DNA of 64,000 bases from Actinopolymorpha sp. NPDC004070 (GCF_040610475.1 NZ_JBEXMJ010000003.1:186001-250000), one strand, 5' to 3'; shown: positions 50,448 through 58,977, counted from the first letter of the stretch. Numbers and translations are program-made. The notes: generated by a model not told the origin, from the sequence alone.

Positions 50448-51674
50448 ATGACGACGGCGAACGGCGGCCGGAACCGGTTCCCGGTCGCGCTCCTGCTCGC
50501 CCCGCTCCTCGCGGGGCTGGTGCTGGCCGGCCTCGGACTGGCGCACCCCGCGCCCGCCCACGCGGCGGTGGCGAAGACCGCCGGGGCTGCCGAAGCAGCC
50601 AGGGCTGCCAGGGCTGGCGGAGCTGCCGGGGCTGCCGGGGCTGCCGGGGGTGACCGCATCCCGGCGTACGACCTCACCGCCCGGGTCGGCACCGACGGCT
50701 CGGTCGCCGTGCGTGAGCGGTTCACCTACGACCTGGCGGCGCCCCGGCCCACCCCGCTGAACTGGGCGGTGCCGATCCGGTTCACCTCGGCCGGCGACAG
50801 TACGGACGGCCGCGACCAGGCGACCGGCCAGGTGGTGTCGGTGCACGACCTGGCTGTACGCATGGACGGCCGTCCGGTGCGCACCTACCACGATCACCAG
50901 GCCTGGTGGTACTCCGTGTGGATCGGACCCGACGGCACCACGCCGGCCGGCCGGCACAGCTACGAGGTCCGCTACGTCCTGCGCGGACTGGTCACCGGAC
51001 CGCGCGACCAGCAGGCGAGCGGATCCGGGGACTCCGGTGTGGCCCCGGCTGCCATGTGGTGGAACGCGATCAGCGCCCACGACGAGCCGATCGACCGGGT
51101 GCGGCTGACGGTGACCGCGCCCGGGACGCCGACCCGGGTGTCGTGCACGGTCGGCGGCAACACCACGCCCTGTACGTCGAGCGTCAGCGGGTCCACCGTC
51201 ACCTTCACCGCCGCCGGCCTGCCGGGCAGCAGCGCGGTGACCACCTACGCCGAACTCCCCGGCGTGCACGCGGAGAACTCCACGGCGATCCTGCCGGGCG
51301 TGAAGGCGACCCTGCGCAGCAACCTCGCCGGCCCCGGCGCGATGGCAGGCCTGCCCGCCGGTGCCGTGTGGGCAGTGGCCGCGCTGGCGATGGCGGCGTT
51401 GATCGTCGGTCTGGTGCTGGTCGCCCGCCGGCCGCGCCTGCCCAGGGCGGCGGTGCGGGACAGCGGTGCTCTGGTCGCGATCGCCGGGCTGGTCCTGGCG
51501 TACTTCCTGGCGAGGTTCGACCTGGTGTGGTGGGCACTGCCGGTGGTCTGCTTCGGTGCCGCCCTGGTCGTGATGAGCCTGACCCTGCCGTCCGACGGGG
51601 CGAGCAGGCTTGCCGGCGCGTCCCGTACGGCCTCGGAGCCGAGCGGTCCCAAACCGGTTGCCCCCGCCGGGTAG
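50448..51674 (+). CDS. DUF2207-like secreted/membrane protein
   Basis: The 408-residue protein has a signal peptide (about 1-40, ending in AHA), an Ala/Gly-rich repeat, an outer beta-rich domain with the DUF2207 opening (YDLTARVGTDGSVAVRERFTYDL), and two or three C-terminal membrane segments (about 300-380). The cysteines near 240 may bond. The role is unknown. CAGGCT lies 8 bases before ATG 50448. Confidence 0.75.
   Translation: MTTANGGRNRFPVALLLAPLLAGLVLAGLGLAHPAPAHAAVAKTAGAAEAARAARAGGAAGAAGAAGGDRIPAYDLTARVGTDGSVAVRERFTYDLAAPRPTPLNWAVPIRFTSAGDSTDGRDQATGQVVSVHDLAVRMDGRPVRTYHDHQAWWYSVWIGPDGTTPAGRHSYEVRYVLRGLVTGPRDQQASGSGDSGVAPAAMWWNAISAHDEPIDRVRLTVTAPGTPTRVSCTVGGNTTPCTSSVSGSTVTFTAAGLPGSSAVTTYAELPGVHAENSTAILPGVKATLRSNLAGPGAMAGLPAGAVWAVAALAMAALIVGLVLVARRPRLPRAAVRDSGALVAIAGLVLAYFLARFDLVWWALPVVCFGAALVVMSLTLPSDGASRLAGASRTASEPSGPKPVAPAG
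50584..50650 (+). repeat. Degenerate 9-bp repeats coding for Ala/Gly
   Basis: Units close to GGGGCTGCC recur about seven times in the region after the signal peptide of the DUF2207-like gene, encoding an Ala-Gly-rich flexible linker. Three exact copies end the array. Confidence 0.7.
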
Positions 51675-51712
51675 GGTTGGCCCGTCCCCTCGATCCGGGA
51701 GTGATCCGACCG

Positions 51713-51765
51713 ATGCGCAGCTGATCCGCGGACTTCGTCCGTTGTGTGGAACGCCTTCGTTCCAC
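51713..51765 (+). promoter_or_regulatory. Leader of the ABC-F gene: MRS* mini-ORF and two hairpins
   Basis: The 192-base leader holds a three-codon frame ATG-CGC-AGC-TGA (51713-51724) followed by a 5-bp hairpin (51729-51733 with 51737-51741) and an 8-bp hairpin (51746-51753 with 51758-51765, loop CCTT). Many resistance-type ABC-F genes are controlled by a translated leader and hairpins, so this may be an attenuator, but no alternative pairing is obvious. Confidence 0.4.
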
Positions 51766-51866
51766 CCGGGAGTCCGCCGACGTTCGGCCCTCGCGCGTGC
51801 TTTCTCCGCTGAACAGCCCGCGCACCATGCCGGCCAGCCTCTGGCCACGTCGCCCCCGGAGCAGCC

Positions 51867-53522
51867 ATGTCCGTCTCGGCTTCGTCCACCCTCGTCGTTC
51901 GCGACGTTCAGCTTCACCTCGGTCCCCAGCTCGTGCTCGGGGGCATCTCCGCCACCGTCGCACCCGGTGACCGCTACGCCGTCGTCGGGCCCAACGGCGT
52001 CGGCAAGACCACGCTGTTGCGGGTGATGCTCGGCGCGCTCGCCCCTGACCAGGGCTCGGTCGAACGCCAGCCCGCCGCGGCCACGGTCGGCCTGCTCCCG
52101 CAGGAGCGGGACGCCCGAGGGGGTGAGACGCTCGCCGGCTACCTCGGCCGGCGTACCGGTGTCACCGCGGCGGAGGCCGAGCTCACCGACGCGACCACGG
52201 CGCTGGCCGAGGGCGTGAAGGGCGCGGACGACCGGTACGCACTCGCCCTGGACCGCTACCTCGCCCTCGGTGCCGCGGACCTCGACACCCGCGCGCCCGC
52301 CGTCCTCGCCGACCTGGGCCTGCCGCCGGACCGGCTGGACGACCCGGTGCTGTCCCTGTCGGGCGGGCAGCTCGCCCGGCTGGCGCTGGCGTCGGTGCTG
52401 CTGGCGAGGTTCGACGTACTCCTGCTCGACGAACCCACCAACGACCTCGACCTGGCCGGGCTGGCCAGGCTGGAGGAGTTCCTGACCAGCCGGTCCGGTG
52501 CGCTGGTGGTGGTCTCGCACGACCGGGCGTTCCTGGAGCGGGTTGCCACCGACGTGCTGGAGATCGACGAGTTCGCCCGGCTGGGGCGGACCTACGGCGG
52601 CGGGTTCGCCTCCTACCGGGCCGAACGCGAGCGCGCGCACGCCGCCGCGCAGGAGGCGTACGACACCTACGCCTCCCAACGCGACACCCTCCTGGAACAG
52701 GCGAAACGCAAGCAGGAATGGGCTCGCTCGGGTGCCCAGCGCTCCGCCCGCAAGCCCGCCGACAACGACAAGTTCGTCCGGCACTTCCACATCCAGAAGG
52801 CGCAGGGCACCGGTGCCGGCGCGGCCCGTGCGCAGCGCGCGGCCGATCGGCTGACCGAGGTCGAGGAGCCGCGGACGCCGTGGGAGCTTCGGCTGAAGCT
52901 GGACCAGGGATCCCGCAGCGGTGCGCGGGTCGCCGGGCTCGCCGGCGTGGTCGTGCAGCGGGGGTCCTTCCGGCTGGGGCCGGTCGACCTGGACCTGCGC
53001 TACGCCGACCGGATGGTGGTGGTCGGGCCGAACGGCGCCGGCAAGTCCAGCCTGATCTCGGTCCTGCTCGGCCAGTTGGAGCCGACGGCGGGGGAGCGGT
53101 GGATCGGGCACGGCGTGGTGCTGGGGCAGATCGACCAGGTGCGCCGGGGCGTGGCCGCCGACGTCGTACTGCTGGACGCTTTCCGGCAGGCGTCCGGGCA
53201 GGACGAGACCGAGGCGCGCACTCTGCTGGCGAAGTTCGGGCTCGGCGCGGACGATGTCGTACGACAGACCGGCTCGCTCTCGCCCGGGGAGCGGACCCGC
53301 GCCGACCTGGCACTCCTCGTCGCGCGGCAGGCCAACCTGCTGGTGCTGGACGAGCCGACCAACCACCTCGACCTGCCCGCGGTCGAACAGCTGGAACAGG
53401 CGCTCGCGGACTACGACGGAACGCTCGTGCTGGCCAGCCATGACCGAAAATTGGTCGAAGCCGTCCACCCGACGCACATAGTTCACGTGCTGGACGGGCA
53501 CATCAGCGTGGAACGCCCGTAA
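51867..53522 (+). CDS. ABC-F family ATPase
   Basis: The 551-residue cytosolic protein has two ABC domains and no membrane segment. The first has Walker A GPNGVGKTT (about 48-56), signature LSGGQ (about 166-170) and DEPTNDLDL. A Lys/Arg-rich linker helix follows (about 255-330). The second has GPNGAGKSS (about 387-395), LSPGERTRADL and DEPTNHLDL. ABC-F proteins act on the ribosome, some protecting it from antibiotics. The linker (P-site tip) type could not be matched to a known drug class, so resistance is possible but unproven. The start is ATG 51867. Confidence 0.92.
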   Translation: MSVSASSTLVVRDVQLHLGPQLVLGGISATVAPGDRYAVVGPNGVGKTTLLRVMLGALAPDQGSVERQPAAATVGLLPQERDARGGETLAGYLGRRTGVTAAEAELTDATTALAEGVKGADDRYALALDRYLALGAADLDTRAPAVLADLGLPPDRLDDPVLSLSGGQLARLALASVLLARFDVLLLDEPTNDLDLAGLARLEEFLTSRSGALVVVSHDRAFLERVATDVLEIDEFARLGRTYGGGFASYRAERERAHAAAQEAYDTYASQRDTLLEQAKRKQEWARSGAQRSARKPADNDKFVRHFHIQKAQGTGAGAARAQRAADRLTEVEEPRTPWELRLKLDQGSRSGARVAGLAGVVVQRGSFRLGPVDLDLRYADRMVVVGPNGAGKSSLISVLLGQLEPTAGERWIGHGVVLGQIDQVRRGVAADVVLLDAFRQASGQDETEARTLLAKFGLGADDVVRQTGSLSPGERTRADLALLVARQANLLVLDEPTNHLDLPAVEQLEQALADYDGTLVLASHDRKLVEAVHPTHIVHVLDGHISVERP

Positions 53523-53591
53523 GACTAGAGTTCGTTACTCACCCGTAGCTGACCGGGACTCGATCCAACGGATCCGCACAGTGGAGGGCCC

Positions 53592-54278
53592 ATGCACGTT
53601 CCTGACCTCGGAAACCCCGTGCAGGAGGCCGTCCACGACGTCGCCCAGACCGTCAAGCCGAAGTTGCGGGGCTGGCTGCACGCCGGGACGTTCCCACTCT
53701 CGGTGGCGGCGGGCATCGTCATCGTGATCCTGGCGCCGAGTACGGTGGCCAGGATCGCGACCGGGATCTTCGCCCTCACGGCCAGCCTGCTGTTCGGGGT
53801 GAGCGCGCTCTACCACCGCGGGACCTGGTCGCCGCGCGCGGCGGGGGTGCTGCGGCGGCTGGACCACGCCAACATCTTCCTGATCATCGCCGGCACCTAC
53901 ACGCCGTTCACGCTGCTGTTGCTGGACAGGCAGAACGCCAAGGTGCTGCTCGCCATCGTGTGGGGCGGCGCGCTGCTCGGGGTGGCGTTCCGGGTGCTGT
54001 GGCTGGGTGCGCCACGCTGGTTGTACGTCCCGGTGTACGTCGCGGTCGGCTGGGCGGCGGCGTTCTGGCTGCCGGACTTCTTCGCCCACGGCCGGGGCGC
54101 GGTCTTCGCGATGATCCTCACCGGCGGGCTGCTCTACTCCGCGGGCGCGATCGTGTACGCCACGAAGAAGCCGAACCCCTCGCCGCGGTGGTTCGGGTTC
54201 CACGAGGTCTTCCACGCGTTCACGGTCCTGGCGTTCATCGCCCACTACGTCGGCGTGTCACTGACCGTGTACTCCTGA
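53592..54278 (+). CDS. Hemolysin III family (TrhA-like) membrane protein
   Basis: The 228-residue protein has seven membrane segments and the conserved metal-site residues of the CREST superfamily: SALYHRG (about 71-77), RLDHANIF (about 92-99) and FGFHEVFHAFTVLAF (about 201-215). In E. coli TrhA is linked to membrane energetics and lipids; a haemolytic role is not implied. TAGAGT before it could be part of its promoter. Confidence 0.9.
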   Translation: MHVPDLGNPVQEAVHDVAQTVKPKLRGWLHAGTFPLSVAAGIVIVILAPSTVARIATGIFALTASLLFGVSALYHRGTWSPRAAGVLRRLDHANIFLIIAGTYTPFTLLLLDRQNAKVLLAIVWGGALLGVAFRVLWLGAPRWLYVPVYVAVGWAAAFWLPDFFAHGRGAVFAMILTGGLLYSAGAIVYATKKPNPSPRWFGFHEVFHAFTVLAFIAHYVGVSLTVYS

Positions 54279-54319
54279 TCGCTCGCCAGCCGCAGCGAAA
54301 GAACGCGGGCGCCCGGGAG

Positions 54320-55642
54320 CTACGGCGTCTCGGTGGGGTCCGGAGTGAGCGCGTCGCGGACCGGCACCAGCTTCGCCTGGGCCTCGGCGAGTTCGGACTC
54401 GGGTACGGAGTCGGCCACGATGCCGCACCCGGCGTACAGCCGAAGCCGTCGCGGATCCTGGGTGTCCACCTGCGCGCACCGCAACGCGATGCCCCACTCG
54501 CCGTTCCCGGAGGCGTCCACCCAGCCGACCGGCCCGGCGTAGCGCCCACGGTCCATGTGTTCCAGCTCGGCGATCAGCTGCAACGCGACCGGGGTGGGGG
54601 TTCCGCACACCGCCGCGGAGGGGTGCAGCGCCGCCGCGAGCTCCAGCGAACTCGAGCCGTCCGCCAGCACGCCGGCGAGGTCGGTCGCGAGGTGCATGAC
54701 GTTCGGCAGGTGGAGTACGAACGGCGACTCCGGCACGTTCATGCTCGTGCAGTGCGGCGCCAGCGCGTCCGCCACCGAGCGCACGGCGTACTCGTGCTCC
54801 TCCAGGTCCTTGCTCGACCGCGCCAGCGAGGCGGCGAGGGCAAGGTCGCGCGCGTCGTCGTTGCTGCGGCGGATCGTCCCGGCGAGCACCCGGGAGGTGA
54901 CCAGGCCGTTCTCCAGCCGGACCAGCATCTCCGGCGTCGCGCCGATGAGTCCGCGCACGGCGTAGGTCCAGCACGCCGGGTAGTCGCGCGCGATCCGGGC
55001 CAGCGGCCACCGGAAGTCGACCGGCTTCTCCGCGACGGCGACCAGGTCGCGGGCCAGCACCACCTTGTCCAGGTCGCCGGCGTCGATCCGGCGTACGGCA
55101 TCGGCCACGGCGCTCGCCCACTGCGCACCGGTCAGCGCCCCGTCGGCGAACACCACTCCCTGTGGCCGCTCCGGCGGGGGCGTGCCGAACAGCGCGGGCA
55201 GCGACGGCACCGTCGGCAGGGCGGGCTCGACCGCGATGGTGGTGAGCCAGCGGCGGTCGCCGCGGCGGCCGAGGACGACGCGGGGTACGACGAGGGTGGA
55301 GTGCCCGGGATCGTCGGCGAACGCGAAGGAGCCGAACCCCACCAGGCCGGTGCCGGGTTCGCCGATCTCGTCCCGTACGGCGGCGGACTCGGCCAGCTTG
55401 TCCCACCACTGCACCGCGGTCGCGAACCGGTCGGGGCCGGACACGTCCAACCGGGCCGCCTCGCCGTGTCCGACCAGCCCCTCGCCGCGCCGCACCCAGG
55501 CGGTCGCGTCCTCGGTGGGCAGGGTCTGCAGGAGATCGAGTCCGGCGTGCACGTCGGGGTCGAGCTCGGTGGTGCGTACGACCAGCCGGGGCACGTCAGG
55601 GGTCGCGAACTCGTCCGCGGGGATGGCCGATGATTCCGTCAC
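54320..55642 (-). CDS. menF: Isochorismate synthase
   Basis: MenF converts chorismate to isochorismate, feeding MenD. The 440-residue protein has the chorismate-binding domain in its C-terminal half: KVVLARD (near 188), ACWTYAVRGLIGATPEMLVRL, LAGTIRRS, LPNVMHLATDLAGVL, and VGWVDASGNGEWGIALR with the Mg-binding Glu. The N-terminal half is variable, as in isochorismate synthases. GTG 55642 has a TACTCT -10 box 8 bases upstream on the minus strand. It is divergent from menG. Siderophore-type isochorismate synthases are similar, but the men context favours MenF. Confidence 0.9.
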   Translation of the reverse strand: MTESSAIPADEFATPDVPRLVVRTTELDPDVHAGLDLLQTLPTEDATAWVRRGEGLVGHGEAARLDVSGPDRFATAVQWWDKLAESAAVRDEIGEPGTGLVGFGSFAFADDPGHSTLVVPRVVLGRRGDRRWLTTIAVEPALPTVPSLPALFGTPPPERPQGVVFADGALTGAQWASAVADAVRRIDAGDLDKVVLARDLVAVAEKPVDFRWPLARIARDYPACWTYAVRGLIGATPEMLVRLENGLVTSRVLAGTIRRSNDDARDLALAASLARSSKDLEEHEYAVRSVADALAPHCTSMNVPESPFVLHLPNVMHLATDLAGVLADGSSSLELAAALHPSAAVCGTPTPVALQLIAELEHMDRGRYAGPVGWVDASGNGEWGIALRCAQVDTQDPRRLRLYAGCGIVADSVPESELAEAQAKLVPVRDALTPDPTETP

Positions 55643-55705
55643 GGCTCACCAGAGTAGGTGTCGGCCGAGGTTAAGGCGCGGGCGCGGCCGTGAGAGGTTG
55701 GACAC

Positions 55706-56398
55706 GTGGCACGTGCATCCCTGGCAAAGCAGCCGGCCGAAGTGGCGGCGATGTTCGACGAGATCGCCGAACGTTACGACCTGGTCAACGACCTTCTGTC
55801 ACTGGGGCAGGACCGCTGGTGGCGGCGGGCGGTGGTGAAGGCCGTCGACCCGCGGGTGGGCGAACGCGTCCTCGACCTCGCCGCCGGCACGGGCACCTCC
55901 AGTGAGCCGATGGAACGCGACGGCGCGTTCGTCGTTCCGTGCGACTTCTCCGTCGGAATGCTGGGCCGCGGCAAGCGGCTGCGGCCGGAGTTGCCGTTCG
56001 TCGGTGGTGACGCGCTGGCGCTGCCGTTCGCCGATGGGAGCTTCGACGCGGTCACCATGTCGTTCGGCCTGCGCAACCTGGTCGACCGGCGCGCCGGGCT
56101 GGCCGAGTTGCTGCGCGTCACCCGGCCGGGCGGGCGGGTCGTGGTGTGCGAGTTCAGCCAGCCGGTGTGGGAGCCGTTCCGCCGGGTGTACGTCGAGTAC
56201 CTCATGCGCGCCGTGCCCGGAATCGCCCGCCGCGTGGCGGCCGAACCCGAGTCGTACGTCTACCTCGCCGAGACGATCCAGACCTGGCCAGGCCAGGCGG
56301 CCCTCGCCGCCGAGTTCGCCACCGCCGGGTGGGGCCGGGTGGAGTGGCGCAACCTGAGCGGCGGGATCGTCGCGCTGCACCGCGCGTACCGCCCCTGA
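55706..56398 (+). CDS. menG: Demethylmenaquinone methyltransferase
   Basis: MenG (UbiE type) methylates demethylmenaquinone with SAM, giving menaquinone. The 230-residue protein has the SAM motif [12 protein letters not shown] (about 56-67), the UbiE signature [25 protein letters not shown] at its start (about 17-41), and [10 protein letters not shown] (near 118). GTG 55706 follows a GAGGTT box with a 6-base gap. It is divergent from menF. Confidence 0.95.
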   Translation: MARASLAKQPAEVAAMFDEIAERYDLVNDLLSLGQDRWWRRAVVKAVDPRVGERVLDLAAGTGTSSEPMERDGAFVVPCDFSVGMLGRGKRLRPELPFVGGDALALPFADGSFDAVTMSFGLRNLVDRRAGLAELLRVTRPGGRVVVCEFSQPVWEPFRRVYVEYLMRAVPGIARRVAAEPESYVYLAETIQTWPGQAALAAEFATAGWGRVEWRNLSGGIVALHRAYRP

Positions 56399-56603
56399 TC
56401 GGCCCTGATCAGCCCTGATCAGCCCAGACCGGGCCATGATCGAGCCCGAACGCCCCTGGCGTCCCGTACGCTCCGAAACGCCCGCTTTCCGAACCGGCCC
56501 CGCACTGCGTCGACGCATCGTCGACGCATCCCGGGCGCCACCTCTGCGACATCAGCCCGAAACTCCGGCCCGGCCGGCGCTGACCAGGCGAAGGAGCGAC
56601 CAG

Positions 56604-56831
56604 GTGTGGGACCGGATCACGGTCGAGCCCGGCAAGATGGAGGGCCGGCCCTGCATCCGCGGACTGCGGTTCACTGTGGCCCAGCTGATCCGTCTCGCCG
56701 CGGCCGGCTGGACCCTTGAGCAGATCCAGCGGGAGTACGCCTTCGTCGAGGCGGAGGACCTGCGGCAGGCCCTGCTGTACGCCGCGGACGCCAGCGAGGT
56801 GACGACGATGGCGCTGCGGGAGTCCGCGTGA
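56604..56831 (+). CDS. DUF433 antitoxin
   Basis: The 75-residue protein has the DUF433 fold with the winged-helix core GRPCIRGLRFTVAQLIRLAAAGWTLEQIQREY (about 14-45). DUF433 proteins are VapB-like antitoxins paired with DUF5615 toxins. I chose GTG 56604, with AAGGAG 7 bases upstream; a longer frame starts upstream at 56436 but its extra residues look non-coding. The toxin gene overlaps its stop by GTGA. Confidence 0.85.
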   Translation: MWDRITVEPGKMEGRPCIRGLRFTVAQLIRLAAAGWTLEQIQREYAFVEAEDLRQALLYAADASEVTTMALRESA

Positions 56832-57196
56832 GGTTCCTCGCCGACAAGAACATCTCCGTCCGGCTGTGCGACCACCTCCGGGCGGCCGGCCACGACGCGG
56901 TCCACGTGGACCATGTCGGCCTGTACGACGCCGCCGACGCCGACCTGCTCGAGCACGCGCGCTTCGACCAGCGGATCGTCGTCTCCGCGTTCACCGACTT
57001 CGGCCTGCTGCTGGCCGCCGAGCGCGCGTTCGGCCCGTCGGTGCTGCTGACCAGGGAGATCAGCATCGCGCCGGCGGCCGTACTCGCCGACTACCTCCTC
57101 ACCCACCTGGACCTCGTCGCGCACGACCTGCGGGAGGGGGCGATCGTGGCGTTCGGGACCAACGGGATCCGGGTGCGGCGCCTCCCGCTGGGCTGA
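56828..57196 (+). CDS. DUF5615 PIN-like toxin
   Basis: The 122-residue protein is a PIN-like nuclease of the DUF5615 family, normally the toxin partner of DUF433. The first acidic site is FLADKNISVRL, with Asp5 kept but the usual Glu of DEN replaced by Lys, and the second is SAFTDFG (near 52-58), where Asp is kept. AGHDAVHVDHVGLYDAADADLLEHAR is typical. Loss of the Glu may weaken activity. The pair sits between menG and menJ. Confidence 0.82.
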   Translation: MRFLADKNISVRLCDHLRAAGHDAVHVDHVGLYDAADADLLEHARFDQRIVVSAFTDFGLLLAAERAFGPSVLLTREISIAPAAVLADYLLTHLDLVAHDLREGAIVAFGTNGIRVRRLPLG

Positions 57197-57411
57197 CGGA
57201 CCGCGGGTGAGCCGGCACTGAGCAGGAGCCTGAGCGGCGGCCGACCAGCGGCCGAGCAGCGGCTGAACGGCAGGTGGGCGGCGATCTTTTGTCCGGCACC
57301 GGCCAGCAGGTTTTTGACAACCGAATCGTCGCTTAAATCCCCAGGTCAGCCCGGCCATGGGGGCTTGCGTGCGGATGGCGAGGAACCTCGTAGACTGTGA
57401 CCGTCACGGAC
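57197..57411. other. Gap after the toxin gene and before the menJ promoter
   Basis: About 215 bases with no gene. GC-rich imperfect repeats of GCGGCCGAGCAGCGGC type fill 57230-57275. An AT-rich patch, TTTTTGACAACC, lies at 57311-57322, but no -10 box sits at the right distance. TAGACT at 57391-57396 is the best -10 box for the downstream gene. Confidence 0.45.
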
Positions 57412-57429
57412 TCGTGAAGGTGTTCACAA
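57391..57429 (+). promoter_or_regulatory. menJ promoter region with a near-perfect Rex operator
   Basis: TCGTGAAGGTGTTCACAA at 57412-57429 matches the Rex consensus TTGTGAA-N4-TTCACAA at 13 of 14 fixed positions. It lies 16 bases after the -10 box TAGACT (57391-57396), so it overlaps the predicted transcription start (near 57402). Rex bound here would repress menJ and possibly the nuo genes that follow. Confidence 0.85.
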
Positions 57430-57517
57430 GTTCGCACGGCAGAACACCTCGGCACCATCGCAGTACCACGCACCACCACCGCATCAGGTCCCGAATCTCT
57501 CTTCCCAGGCAAGGGCC

Positions 57518-58831
57518 ATGAGCCGCAACAGCGCTGATCACGACGCCGACGTCATCGTCGTCGGAGCCGGTCCGGCGGGCGCTACGACCGCCTACCACCT
57601 CGCCCGCACCGGGCTCGACGTCCTGGTGCTGGAGAAGACGGCGTTCCCGCGCGAGAAGGTCTGCGGCGACGGACTCACCCCGCGCGCGGTGAAGTCGCTC
57701 GTGGCGATGGGCATCGACACCTCGGCCGAGGCCGGCTGGCTGCAGAACAAGGGCCTGCGCATCTACGGCGGCGGCATGCGGCTGGAGCTGCCCTGGCCCG
57801 ACCTCGCGGAGTACCCGCCGTACGGCCTGGTCCGCAAGCGCACCGACTTCGACGAGACCCTCGCCCGCCAGGCCCAGAAGGCCGGCGCCCGGCTGGTCGA
57901 ACGCACCAGCGTCACCGGCCCGGTCACCGACGAGCGCACCGGCCGGATCGTCGGCGTCACCGCCAAGGCGGTCCGTGAGGCCGGCTCCGAAGGCTCCGGT
58001 GGAGGTGCCGGCACCGAGGTCACCTACCGCGCGCCGGTGGTGATCGCGGCCGACGGAAACTCCTCCCGGCTGTCGGTCTCGGCCGGCCGGATGCGCCGCG
58101 AGAACCGCCCGATGGGCGTGGCCGTCCGTACGTACTTCGAAAGCCCCCGGCACGACGACGACTGGCTGGAGTCCTGGCTGGAGCTGTGGGACGGCAAGCC
58201 GGGCCAGAGCAACCTGCTTCCCGGCTACGGCTGGATCTTCGGCATGGGCGACGGCACCAGCAACGTCGGCCTCGGCATGCTCAACACCGCCACCGGCTTC
58301 CAGAACGCCGACTACCGCGGCCTGCTGAAGGCGTGGCTGTCGGGGATGCCGCCGGAGTGGGGCTTCGTCGACGACCGGCAGGTCGGCCCCGTCCGCGGAG
58401 CGGCACTCCCGATGGGCTTCAACCGCAAGCCCCACTACGCTTCCGGACTGATGCTGGTCGGCGACGCCGCCGGCATGGTCAACCCCTTCAACGGCGAAGG
58501 GATCGCCTACGCGATGGAGTCGGGGGAGATGGCCGCCGAGGTCGTCGCCCAGGCTCTGGCCCGCCCCGAAGGTCCCGGGCGCGAGCGGGTGCTGGAGAGT
58601 TACCCGCGGGCGCTTTCGGCGAGGTACGGCGGCTACTACACAATGGGCCGGATCTTCGTGAAGGCGATCGGAAACCCACAGGTGATGAAGATCGCCACCC
58701 GCCACGGCCTGCCACACCCGGTGCTGATGCGCTTCACGATCAAGCTGCTGGCCAACCTGACCGACCCGCGCGGAGGTGACGCCATGGACCGGCTCATCAA
58801 CGCGCTCGGCAAGGTCGCCCCGGCGGCGTAG
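57518..58831 (+). CDS. menJ: Menaquinone reductase (geranylgeranyl-reductase family)
   Basis: The 437-residue FAD protein belongs to the geranylgeranyl-reductase family; its actinobacterial member MenJ saturates one double bond of the menaquinone side chain. Motifs are the dinucleotide-binding VIVVGAGPAGATTAYHLA (about 11-28), EKTAFPREKVCGDGLTPR (about 40-57) with the conserved Cys, and MLVGDAAGMVNPFNGEGIAYAMESG (near 310-335). The gene lies directly before nuo, as in many actinobacteria, and after a Rex operator. Confidence 0.9.
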   Translation: MSRNSADHDADVIVVGAGPAGATTAYHLARTGLDVLVLEKTAFPREKVCGDGLTPRAVKSLVAMGIDTSAEAGWLQNKGLRIYGGGMRLELPWPDLAEYPPYGLVRKRTDFDETLARQAQKAGARLVERTSVTGPVTDERTGRIVGVTAKAVREAGSEGSGGGAGTEVTYRAPVVIAADGNSSRLSVSAGRMRRENRPMGVAVRTYFESPRHDDDWLESWLELWDGKPGQSNLLPGYGWIFGMGDGTSNVGLGMLNTATGFQNADYRGLLKAWLSGMPPEWGFVDDRQVGPVRGAALPMGFNRKPHYASGLMLVGDAAGMVNPFNGEGIAYAMESGEMAAEVVAQALARPEGPGRERVLESYPRALSARYGGYYTMGRIFVKAIGNPQVMKIATRHGLPHPVLMRFTIKLLANLTDPRGGDAMDRLINALGKVAPAA

Positions 58832-58870
58832 TGATCATGCGAGCTCCACACCACGTTCCACCGAGACATC

Positions 58871-58926
58871 CGGCCGGCCAACCGGCACGGCCGGCCGAAA
58901 CCCACCGGGCGAGGGAGTCCTAGGAT
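58871..58926 (+). promoter_or_regulatory. Hairpin and possible -10 box between menJ and nuoA
   Basis: A 9-bp hairpin (58871-58879 with 58889-58897) is followed by TAGGAT at 58921-58926, a fair -10 box about 50 bases before the nuoA start. The hairpin could reduce read-through from menJ and the box could start a separate nuo transcript. Confidence 0.45.
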
Positions 58927-58977
58927 GACCACCCCGGGGGCCGGTACGACAACAGCCAGAAAGGGGAGCAGGTCGGC

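Noticed and set aside
51675..51866. WhiB7-type promoter before the ABC-F gene
   Set aside because: No AT-rich block next to a -35 box is present in this leader.
50367..53501. A 1044-codon open frame on the minus strand across the DUF2207 and ABC-F genes
   Set aside because: The ABC-F protein on the plus strand has all its motifs; the antisense product is a composition artefact.
53592..54278. Haemolysin virulence factor
   Set aside because: The family name is historical; the sequence is a seven-segment CREST-type membrane protein common in harmless bacteria.
57314..57338. TTGACA as the -35 box of a strong promoter
   Set aside because: The only nearby -10-like hexamer (TTAAAT, 57333-57338) is 13 bp away, too close; TAGACT at 57391 with the Rex site is the better candidate.
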